A stretch of 5,443 nucleotides of DNA, taken from an uncultured Blastocatellia bacterium (GTDB taxonomy: Bacteria; Acidobacteriota; Blastocatellia; Pyrinomonadales; Pyrinomonadaceae). The notes under the pieces are model-generated. The model had not been told where the DNA came from. It saw only the letters and a list, made by a program, of their open reading frames with translations, and searched no databases. Positions 1 through 5,443 of the stretch are shown in pieces (positions within the stretch are counted from its first letter, which is position 1; every line of letters starts with the position of its first letter). The stretch lies in NCBI GenBank assembly GCA_946480785.1, contig CAMLLD010000138.1:1-5443 (forward strand). The letters run 5' to 3'. The translations under genes were made by a program, and so were the position numbers.

Positions 1-1443
1 AAATGGCATCTGTCGAATAGTCCCGAGGGACCTGACGATCAGGGCGCTACAACCTACCTGGAGGAATACGGTTTTAAAGGACTCACGATGCCCGACCCGC
101 TGGGTATGCCGTCGCAAGGGCTCGGTCTGGCCAAGCCGCAATATCCCGGCGGTCCCGCTCCGATAAGCGACGCCGAGATCGCCGAGCAGGCGGTGCAATG
201 GCTTTATGATCGTTCCAAAAGAACAGGCACTCAGCCGCCGTTCTGCTTGTCCGTCGGCTTCGTAAATCCGCACGACAAACAATTCTTCTGGGGCGGTACT
301 CAAGCGAACCAGTTCAACGGTGTCTACAGCTCGATTCCCGATCCGAAGAGCATCACGGGATTCGAAACTCCGGCGATGGGCTTCAGCAACGTCATCGCGC
401 CGCCGCTACCGCCGAGCATTTACAAAGCGGGAGAGGTGACTGAATGGAACTGGCAGTCGTCCGCCGCCCTCGCTTCGAAGCCCAAGTTGCAGACTGTCTT
501 TAAAAACATGTTCTCGTATTTTTGGACCGGCCACATCTCCGAGAATCCAGCCGATCAGCAGTTTGGCTCGGTGCCCTCGTCTTATGCGCCGGGTAAGCAC
601 GACGCGGTGGCGCCGCATTCTTATTGGTATCGCGCGCTCGATTTCTACACCCAGATGATGACGGCGGTAGATATCCAGGTGGGCCACGTGCTGCACAACA
701 TACCGACGAGCTTGCTCAGCAACACCGTGATCGTCTTCAGCGCCGACCACGGCGAGTACGCCAGTTCACACGGGCTCCAGGGCAAGGGCGGAACTGTATA
801 CAACGAGTGTTTCAACGTGCCGTTGGTCGTCTATGACGCCCGGCCAAATCCGATCACCCAGGATATCAATGTCGTCCGCGAACAACTCGTCAGTAGCGTT
901 GACTTACTACGAATGCTGGTGACGATCGGGAACAACGGAAGCCTCGCCTGGCTGGATAATCCTGATTACAACCAGCTCTGGGGCGGTAATCTCCGCGCGA
1001 ACCTGTATGGCATGTTGCAGAACAAGGACACGGCCGGCAGACCTTACGTGGTCTACAGCACGGATGAGTTTTTCAAGTTGTCGCCGGACATCAACGACGA
1101 CGCGCCGCAGCATGTGATTGGCTGTTACATGGATCCTGCGAGCGGCCAGCAGTGGGGCAAGCTCGGCCTGTATCATCATTGGAAGCCAAATTCGACGCAG
1201 TGGAATATCGACAGGCCGAGTCAATGGGAGCATTACAGTTACGCCAGCGGCGACACAAAAGAGATGACCAACATCAACACGTCGCAGGCGGAAAAAACCT
1301 TTCTTACTGAAACAGCCGTCCAGCAACAGTTGAATCGGGTACTGCCTGCGAAGTACCAGGCTGCTCAAAGAGCAGCTATCAACGGCTACTGGACGTACGT
1401 GGAAGGCGCAGACTTCCCACACGTCTCGACAGCATTCTCCTAG
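1..1443 (+). CDS. Type I sulfatase (alkaline phosphatase superfamily), 5'-truncated by window edge
   Basis: The reading frame is open from base 1 to the TAG at 1441-1443 and encodes 480 residues, so the gene begins upstream. The first ATG in frame (88) is internal, because the codons before it already encode a sulfatase motif. Visible motifs, in fragment numbering: KWH at residues 1-3, the end of the GKWH sulfatase signature; VNPHD at 88-92, with His91 matching the family's active-site histidine; an IQVG segment following a tyrosine-rich helix near residue 220; and FSADHGE at 246-252, where Asp249-His250 are expected calcium ligands, followed by His257-Gly and Lys262. A hydrophobic VPLVV strand follows. 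The CxPSR or SxPSR formylglycine site lies about 50-70 residues before GKWH and is outside the window, so Cys- or Ser-type cannot be judged. Such enzymes hydrolyse sulfate esters, usually in the periplasm or outside the cell. The substrate cannot be read from the sequence, and related phosphoesterases remain possible. The gene ends just before a strong terminator. Confidence 0.9.
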   Translation, partial: KWHLSNSPEGPDDQGATTYLEEYGFKGLTMPDPLGMPSQGLGLAKPQYPGGPAPISDAEIAEQAVQWLYDRSKRTGTQPPFCLSVGFVNPHDKQFFWGGTQANQFNGVYSSIPDPKSITGFETPAMGFSNVIAPPLPPSIYKAGEVTEWNWQSSAALASKPKLQTVFKNMFSYFWTGHISENPADQQFGSVPSSYAPGKHDAVAPHSYWYRALDFYTQMMTAVDIQVGHVLHNIPTSLLSNTVIVFSADHGEYASSHGLQGKGGTVYNECFNVPLVVYDARPNPITQDINVVREQLVSSVDLLRMLVTIGNNGSLAWLDNPDYNQLWGGNLRANLYGMLQNKDTAGRPYVVYSTDEFFKLSPDINDDAPQHVIGCYMDPASGQQWGKLGLYHHWKPNSTQWNIDRPSQWEHYSYASGDTKEMTNINTSQAEKTFLTETAVQQQLNRVLPAKYQAAQRAAINGYWTYVEGADFPHVSTAFS

Positions 1444-1465
1444 CCTTAACTCAAACCAAAACTCG

Positions 1466-1494
1466 GAGGCCACCTTCGCAGGTGGCCTCTTTTT
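1466..1494 (+). terminator. Rho-independent terminator between convergent genes
   Basis: A perfect 10-bp stem (1466-1475 pairs with 1480-1489) encloses a 4-nt TCGC loop and is followed by five T residues at 1490-1494. It begins 22 nt after the sulfatase stop codon. Read on the minus strand, the same stem is followed within five bases by a TTTT run (complement of 1458-1461). It lies about 41 nt past the stop of the minus-strand hydrolase gene, so it probably ends transcription from both sides. Confidence 0.9.
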
Positions 1495-1530
1495 ACTTCG
1501 TCAAAACTACAAATATCCACGACGTCATCG

Positions 1531-2370
1531 TCACGCAGTGGCCGAACGTTGCCCGGAGATGAACGCGAGCAGATCTGCGTTGATCTGATCCTGGTGAGTG
1601 GCCGTGATGCCGTGCGGTGCTCCGGGGTAGTAAATCTCCTTCGCGCCTTTGACGAGTTTCGCAGTCTTCACCGCGGAGTTCTTTACCGGCACGACTTGAT
1701 CGTCCTCGCCGTGAAGCACCAGGGTAGGCACATCAAACTTCTTGAGGTCTTCGGTGAAGTCAGTTTCGGAAAAGGCTTTGACGCTCTCGTAGGAATTCTT
1801 CAGGCCAGACTGCATGCTCCACAGCCAGAACTGGTCCAACACACCCTGCGAGACCTTTGCGCCCGGCCGGTTAGCGCCGTAGAACGGAACCGCGAAATCC
1901 CTGTACGCCTGCGAGCGATCGTTCATCAGACTCGCACGTATACCATCGAACAACTCCAGCGGCAGCCCTTCGGGATTTTTCTCCGTCTTCACGATCAGCG
2001 GCGGCACGGCGGCGATCAGCACGGCCTTCGCAACGCGGCTCGTTCCGTGGCGGCCGATGTAACGCGCGACCTCACCGCCTCCGGTGGAATGGCCCACCAC
2101 TGTGACGTCGTTCAGATCGAGAGCTTCGATCACTGCCGCGAGATCGTCGGCATAGCCGTCCATGTCATTGCCGGATGTAGCCTGGCTGGACCGGCCGTGA
2201 CCGCGCCGATCGTGCGCGACCGCGCGGAAGCCGTTCTGGGCGAGAAAGAGCATCTGTCCGTCCCACATGTCGGCATTCAGGGGCCAGCCGTGCGAGAACG
2301 TAACGACCGGACCACTGCCCCAGTCCTTGTAATAGATCTGCGTCCCATCTTTCGTTGTGATAAAACTCAT
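1531..2370 (-). CDS. Alpha/beta hydrolase, non-heme chloroperoxidase / arylesterase (perhydrolase) type
   Basis: A complete 279-residue protein, close to the usual 270-280 for cofactor-free haloperoxidases and Pseudomonas fluorescens-type arylesterase. Visible features: the oxyanion-hole motif SHGWP (residues 26-30); a DRRGHGRS strand-turn (54-61); the nucleophile elbow GHSTGGGE (93-100) with Ser95; the acid loop HGEDDQVVP (220-228) with Asp224; and APHG (251-254) with His253. This is a full Ser-Asp-His triad with family spacing. The family hydrolyses aryl or short-chain esters. With hydrogen peroxide and a carboxylic acid it forms peracids, which account for the apparent halogenating activity, and it uses no metal or heme. 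The Pro30 after Trp29 is typical of the perhydrolase-active members. There is no signal peptide, so it should be cytoplasmic. The start is supported by an AAGGAG site six bases upstream. It lies downstream of the NmrA-like gene on the same strand, 90 nt away, and is probably co-transcribed. The natural substrate is unknown. Confidence 0.93.
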   Translation of the reverse strand: MSFITTKDGTQIYYKDWGSGPVVTFSHGWPLNADMWDGQMLFLAQNGFRAVAHDRRGHGRSSQATSGNDMDGYADDLAAVIEALDLNDVTVVGHSTGGGEVARYIGRHGTSRVAKAVLIAAVPPLIVKTEKNPEGLPLELFDGIRASLMNDRSQAYRDFAVPFYGANRPGAKVSQGVLDQFWLWSMQSGLKNSYESVKAFSETDFTEDLKKFDVPTLVLHGEDDQVVPVKNSAVKTAKLVKGAKEIYYPGAPHGITATHQDQINADLLAFISGQRSATA

Positions 2371-2376
2371 GACTCT

Positions 2377-2382
2377 CTCCTT
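2377..2382 (-). promoter_or_regulatory. Ribosome binding site of the hydrolase gene
   Basis: On the minus strand this reads AAGGAG, six bases before the ATG at 2370. It fixes the start of the chloroperoxidase-type hydrolase. Confidence 0.8.
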
Positions 2383-2391
2383 CTTGGTGTG

Positions 2392-2422
2392 CGCCGCTCT
2401 GGTTGAAACTTAATGAGCGGCG
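2392..2422 (-). repeat. Inverted repeat in the gap between the two minus-strand genes
   Basis: Eight-base arms CGCCGCTC (2392-2399) and GAGCGGCG (2415-2422) are exact reverse complements with a 15-nt loop. There is no T-run after the stem on the minus strand, so it does not look like an intrinsic terminator. It ends about 10 nt upstream of the hydrolase Shine-Dalgarno site. It could stabilise or process the intercistronic mRNA, or it could be chance in GC-rich DNA. Confidence 0.4.
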
Positions 2423-2460
2423 GTGGGTTCTGTCGGGTTAGCTGCGATTGATCTCTAGCC

Positions 2461-3252
2461 TTACGCGACCTGCGAGCTCGTCTTCGGAGCCGTTGGCGAC
2501 ACTTGATTAGTCTGTTTACTAAGCCATTGTTCAAACGGTGTCGCGCCGAGTTGCGCGTCACCGATCGGAACGAGCGAGTTCTCGCTCAGCTCCGTGCCGA
2601 AGTAACGCGCGTGGGGGTCGGCGACGACCTCGCGCGAATCGTTGCGTGCGCTCAGCGCGCGGCGGATGAATTCGTCGAACGGAAGCCGCTCCGGCCCAGC
2701 CACTTCGATAGCTCCATTCAATGGTTTACTCACCGCAGCCGTGGCTACAGCCGCGGCAACATCGTCCGACGCGATGGGCTGAAAACCGACCGGTGCGATG
2801 TGAACTTTGTCATTCGTCGTCGCCGCGTCTGCGATGGCGTTCATGAACTCGAAGAACTGCGTCGCGTGGACGATCGTGTAAGGGACCGACGACTCTTTAA
2901 TCAATTTTTCCTGTGCAACCTTGGCGCGCATGTAACCGCTGTCGGGCAGGCGTTCCGCGCCCACGATGGATAACGCCACATGATGGCCCACTCCCGCGGC
3001 GGCTTCATAAGTAAGGAGATTGTGCGTTGACGTTTCGAAGAACTTCAGCACTGCCGCGTCTTCGAAAGAAGGCGAGTTCGATACATCGACAACCACTTGC
3101 GCGCCTTGAAGAACTTCTGCCAGCCCTTCTCCGGTCAGTGTGTTGACACCTGAATTGGGCGATGCCGGTACTGCTTCATGACCTTCAGCCTTGAGTTGGG
3201 CCACGACTTTCGATCCGATCAGACCGGTGCCACCGATAACGACGATTTTCAT
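2461..3252 (-). CDS. NmrA-like NAD(P)-binding oxidoreductase (atypical short-chain dehydrogenase)
   Basis: A complete 263-residue protein. The N-terminus is a Rossmann beta-strand and glycine loop, MKIVVIGGTGLIGSK, with GGTGLIG at residues 7-13. YMRAK at 107-111 matches a YxxxK pair of the SDR fold. A VPYTIVHATQFFEF segment (123-136) and an IASDDVAAAV segment (160-169) are characteristic of NmrA-like and NAD(P)H-binding atypical SDRs. Known relatives include NADPH:quinone reductase-like enzymes and redox-sensing regulators, and the substrate cannot be read here. No acidic residue is seen at the end of the second strand (near residues 29-33), so NADPH is more likely than NADH (inference). The start at 3252 is chosen because the Rossmann strand begins there and an AAGGA site sits seven bases upstream. 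The frame stays open to an ATG at 3408, but that extension has no family similarity. The tail from about residue 247 is Ser/Thr/Gln-rich and probably disordered. It is the first gene of a likely two-gene operon. Confidence 0.9.
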   Translation of the reverse strand: MKIVVIGGTGLIGSKVVAQLKAEGHEAVPASPNSGVNTLTGEGLAEVLQGAQVVVDVSNSPSFEDAAVLKFFETSTHNLLTYEAAAGVGHHVALSIVGAERLPDSGYMRAKVAQEKLIKESSVPYTIVHATQFFEFMNAIADAATTNDKVHIAPVGFQPIASDDVAAAVATAAVSKPLNGAIEVAGPERLPFDEFIRRALSARNDSREVVADPHARYFGTELSENSLVPIGDAQLGATPFEQWLSKQTNQVSPTAPKTSSQVA

Positions 3253-3257
3253 AAAGC

Positions 3258-3265
3258 TTTCCTTT
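3258..3265 (-). promoter_or_regulatory. Ribosome binding site deciding the NmrA-like gene start
   Basis: On the minus strand this reads AAAGGAAA, with AGGA ending seven bases before the ATG at 3252. It favours this start over the upstream in-frame ATG at 3408, where I see no comparable site. Confidence 0.75.
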
Positions 3266-3289
3266 CTGTTTCTGTCTGAAGTGTTCGCG

Positions 3290-3317
3290 ATAGTAACAGG
3301 TTGGCGAGCAGAAGCAA
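3290..3317 (-). promoter_or_regulatory. Possible sigma-70-like promoter for the NmrA-like/hydrolase operon
   Basis: On the minus strand, TTGCTT (3312-3317) and TACTAT (3290-3295) are separated by 16 nt. The -10 matches four of six consensus bases and the -35 only three of six, so this is weak. It would give a leader of about 30 nt before the start at 3252. Confidence 0.3.
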
Positions 3318-3431
3318 GATCGGCTAACGAACAGCAAAAATCGCCACGCATCAATGCTTGTCGCACGAAAAAGGTGGGCGTAAGCTGCAAAGTTCCAGCA
3401 CCGCGCATAACAATGTTCTGGACCAGCAGTA

Positions 3432-3446
3432 AGTTTCAAAGAAACT
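3432..3446. repeat. Short perfect palindrome in the divergent region
   Basis: AGTTTC (3432-3437) and GAAACT (3441-3446) are exact inverted repeats with an AAA spacer. The position between divergent genes and the 15-bp size fit a small operator for a dimeric regulator, but no regulator gene is in the window. A repeat this short could also occur by chance. Confidence 0.3.
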
Positions 3447-3597
3447 GACGTTACTCAACTGTTCCAGAAAGACCTCGCCTTTCAAATCGATCACCTTAGG
3501 GAAGTTCAATCGGAACTTGGAGCTATATCCCGCTCTTCGAGTAAGGGTCATTTTCACCATTTCAGGTTTTAGATTCGAGGCCAAACCCAATCGGCTG

Positions 3598-3604
3598 AAA
3601 GGAG
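3598..3604 (+). promoter_or_regulatory. Ribosome binding site of the multicopper oxidase gene
   Basis: AAAGGAG ends five bases before the ATG at 3610. It supports that start, which also gives a correctly placed twin-arginine signal. Confidence 0.85.
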
Positions 3605-3609
3605 ATTCT

Positions 3610-5443
3610 ATGCCTAAAAACAAGGCGAAAAACCGGCCGGGGGAAATCAGTAGACGCAGTGTGCTCAAGATCGGAGCAGCAGCGGGAGCCGCGACAGTCG
3701 TGGTCCCAAGTCTGTTGACATCAAACGAGGCACTGGGTTTTCAGACCATCGCCGAGCCGGTACTTTGCGCTACACCAACCAACAGTCCACCACATCATCC
3801 GTTCGTTGATAACTTTACGGCTCCGACTCCGGCGGTGGACCAACCGCTGAGTCCACAACCAACCGAGTTTCCTAACATCGCAGCCGGTGAAGCTGATCGA
3901 GCGCCGCATCCGCGCTGGCTACAGTTCTCGCCGGCCTACTTTACTTATGACATATCGGCCCAGGCCGGACTACATCAGTTTCATTCGGACTTCGGCCAAA
4001 CATACATCTGGGGTTTCAACGGCCAGTATCCTGGTCCAACCATCTTCGGGCAATACGGCAAATCCGGAATAGTCCGCTTCAGAAATAACTTACCCACCGT
4101 CACCTCGACGTTCGGCCGCAACGAGATGACGATCCACTTGCACAACGGCCATCACGGTTCGGAGAGCGACGGTTTCGCCGGCGACTTCTTCGGCACCGGT
4201 TTCTGGAAAGACAATCTGTACCCGAACGTCTATGCCGGTATCGACGCTTTTGGCGGCAACACGGGCGGTGACGGAGTCGGTGATCCACGCGAGAAGATGG
4301 GCACGTTCTGGTATCACGATCACCGGGCGGAGTTCACGCTTCCTAACAACGTGCTGGGCATGAACGGCATGTACATCGTGTATGACTCAACCGATCCCGG
4401 TAATGAATCAGCGAGCACGAATTCGCTGCGCTTACCCGGGATTTACGGTGTCACAGACTTTCCCCTGATACTGGTGGACCATACGTTCTGTCCCACTTCC
4501 GGTGGACGCACGGAGATGGTGAACGCCGCCGGCGGCGACAAGTTCATCGTCAACGGAAAGATTCAACCGAAGATGACGGTGAGGCGGCGCAAGTACCGCT
4601 TTCGCATTCTCAACACTGGACCGACGCAGACTTACGATCTGACGCTGATCAAACCGGACGGTTCAGTCGGCACGATCACCGTAATCGCAACGGACGCGAA
4701 CTTCCTCGAGCATCCGATTTCAATCGACGCGGGCGCGAATGCCGGCAACAGCAACAGCACCACGGCGCCGATCGTTCCGGGCGGACTGCGTGTCAGCGTG
4801 GCCGAACGTTACGACATCATCATCGACTTCAGCCAGTTCAACGCGGGCGACAAACTCTACCTCAAGGAGAACAGGACGATGTTTGTCGGCAACCCGTCAC
4901 CCGATCCGTTGCCGCCAGGATTGAACATCGGCAACGTGCTGATGCAATTCAACGTGGTGAATCTGGAAATCGGGTTCCCGCCCGATACGCCACCGATTCC
5001 GGCAACGCTCACCACCTATCCGACGTTGCCGCCAACCGACAACACGTGGGAATGGCAGTTCGTATTGAAGCATGGTCAGTTCAGGGTAAAGAGACCGGAC
5101 GATAAATTCGGTTGCACGTTCGATCCCGATCACTCCTCGCACTGCATTCTTCAGGGAACGACTGAAGAGTGGCTCATCAACAACAACATCTCTTCAGCGT
5201 GGACCCACCCGGTCCACATTCACTTCGAAGAGTTTCGCACTTTGAAGCGCTTTGTGAACGGTGTGGAAGTTCCGGTGCCGCCACTGCTATCCGGCAGAAA
5301 AGACGTAAGCCGCATGGAGGCCGGACAAGGCGCCTTGATCAAGATGCAGTTCAGAGACTACAGCGGCAGGTATCTCATCCACTGCCACAACATGGCCCAC
5401 GAGGACAACTTCATGATGGTCCGCTGGGACATCGTTCCCGACC
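3610..5443 (+). CDS. Tat-exported multicopper oxidase, CotA/bilirubin-oxidase type, 3'-truncated by window edge
   Basis: The frame is open for 611 codons to the window end with no stop. An N-terminal twin-arginine signal, SRRSVLK (residues 14-20), is followed by an Ala/Val-rich hydrophobic stretch and a possible cleavage after Ala-Leu-Gly43, so the folded, copper-loaded enzyme should be exported. A Pro/Thr-rich linker (about 54-105) leads to three cupredoxin domains. Domain 1 has HLH (His176, His178) and WYHDH (His236, His238). Domain 3 has HPVHIH (His533, 536, 538) and the HCHNMAHEDNFMM block with His591, Cys592, His593, His597 and axial Met602. All type 1, 2 and 3 copper ligands are therefore present. 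The HExxxMM end and the WKDNLYPN stretch resemble bilirubin oxidase and CotA more than plant-type laccases. Asp187 and Glu598 occupy the places of CotA residues that help proton delivery. Such enzymes oxidise phenols, bilirubin or metals with reduction of oxygen to water. Oddities are Asn179 after the first HxH, a Gly/Asp-rich insert (about 212-230) and a Cys502/Cys512 insert. Only a short C-terminal tail is probably missing. Confidence 0.95.
   Translation, partial: MPKNKAKNRPGEISRRSVLKIGAAAGAATVVVPSLLTSNEALGFQTIAEPVLCATPTNSPPHHPFVDNFTAPTPAVDQPLSPQPTEFPNIAAGEADRAPHPRWLQFSPAYFTYDISAQAGLHQFHSDFGQTYIWGFNGQYPGPTIFGQYGKSGIVRFRNNLPTVTSTFGRNEMTIHLHNGHHGSESDGFAGDFFGTGFWKDNLYPNVYAGIDAFGGNTGGDGVGDPREKMGTFWYHDHRAEFTLPNNVLGMNGMYIVYDSTDPGNESASTNSLRLPGIYGVTDFPLILVDHTFCPTSGGRTEMVNAAGGDKFIVNGKIQPKMTVRRRKYRFRILNTGPTQTYDLTLIKPDGSVGTITVIATDANFLEHPISIDAGANAGNSNSTTAPIVPGGLRVSVAERYDIIIDFSQFNAGDKLYLKENRTMFVGNPSPDPLPPGLNIGNVLMQFNVVNLEIGFPPDTPPIPATLTTYPTLPPTDNTWEWQFVLKHGQFRVKRPDDKFGCTFDPDHSSHCILQGTTEEWLINNNISSAWTHPVHIHFEEFRTLKRFVNGVEVPVPPLLSGRKDVSRMEAGQGALIKMQFRDYSGRYLIHCHNMAHEDNFMMVRWDIVPD

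Larger units (their letters stand above)
3253..3609. other. Divergent intergenic control region
   Basis: These 357 bases separate the two divergent transcription units. Short open frames cross them on both strands, but none has a recognisable protein family or a convincing ribosome binding site. The region contains a possible minus-strand promoter (3290-3317), a small perfect palindrome (3432-3446) and the ribosome binding site of the multicopper oxidase gene (3598-3604). I see no clear sigma-70 promoter for the plus strand. The best -10-like sites are TATATC at 3524-3529 and TAGATT at 3570-3575, and neither has a good -35 partner. No riboswitch or copper-responsive operator was recognised. 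Confidence 0.6.

Noticed and set aside
88..90. ATG at 88 as the true start of the sulfatase
   Set aside because: The upstream codons in the same frame, from base 1, encode the KWH part of the sulfatase signature, so the gene enters from outside the window.
907..1473. 188-codon minus-strand open frame opposite the sulfatase
   Set aside because: It overlaps the conserved sulfatase frame and would cross the terminator stem. Its translation is arginine-rich without a recognisable domain.
1549..2406. 285-codon open frame on the plus strand opposite the hydrolase gene
   Set aside because: It is antisense to a gene with a complete catalytic triad, family length and ribosome binding site. Its translation shows no recognisable family, and long antisense frames are expected in GC-rich genes.
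3253..3408. N-terminal extension of the NmrA-like protein to the ATG at 3408
   Set aside because: The Rossmann strand begins exactly at the ATG at 3252, which has its own ribosome binding site. The 52 extra residues resemble no part of the family.
3351..3668. 105-codon minus-strand open frame across the divergent region
   Set aside because: It overlaps the start and ribosome binding site of the multicopper oxidase gene and shows no domain or convincing Shine-Dalgarno site.
3760..3768. Cys53 of the multicopper oxidase as a lipoprotein anchor
   Set aside because: The preceding residues Pro-Val-Leu do not form a lipobox, and the cysteine lies well past the likely Tat cleavage region near residue 43.
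4739..4924. Small plus-strand open frame inside the multicopper oxidase gene
   Set aside because: It is out of frame with the copper-ligand-bearing reading frame. Its arginine/serine-rich translation is typical of a shadow frame.

Overview
The window holds four protein-coding genes and no RNA genes, insertion sequences or CRISPR arrays that I can see. Two genes are cut by the window edges. The DNA is moderately GC-rich, with strong purine-rich ribosome binding sites. The gene set is a secreted-type sulfatase, a cofactor-free haloperoxidase/esterase, an NmrA-like oxidoreductase and a Tat-exported multicopper oxidase. This suggests a free-living, soil-type Gram-negative bacterium, possibly Acidobacteriota. 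The phylum is a guess from gene content, not something the sequence proves.

Layout. Positions 1-1443 (+) are the C-terminal 480 residues of a type I sulfatase whose N-terminus and catalytic formylglycine site lie off the left edge. A perfect 10-bp terminator hairpin at 1466-1494 separates it from a convergent minus-strand pair. That pair is an NmrA-like NAD(P)-binding oxidoreductase (3252-2461, transcribed first) followed 90 nt later by a non-heme chloroperoxidase/arylesterase-type alpha/beta hydrolase (2370-1531). A 357-bp non-coding region (3253-3609) then divides this pair from a divergent plus-strand gene. That gene starts at 3610 and runs off the right edge. It encodes a CotA/bilirubin-oxidase-type multicopper oxidase with a twin-arginine signal and all twelve expected copper ligands.

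How the genes may work together. The minus-strand pair looks like a small operon. The multicopper oxidase is divergent from it and may share the control region. One reading, which is inference only, is a redox module: the exported oxidase converts phenolics to quinones or radicals, and the cytoplasmic NmrA-like reductase and perhydrolase-type enzyme deal with reactive or aromatic products. The sulfatase sits behind its own terminator and is probably an independent unit.

Nothing here is clearly a new system. The points most worth a second look are in the multicopper oxidase: an Asn in place of the usual Gly after the first HxH motif, a Gly/Asp-rich insertion before WYHDH, and a Cys/His-rich insert in domain 3. 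A fourth is the natural proline at the perhydrolase-determining position of the hydrolase.
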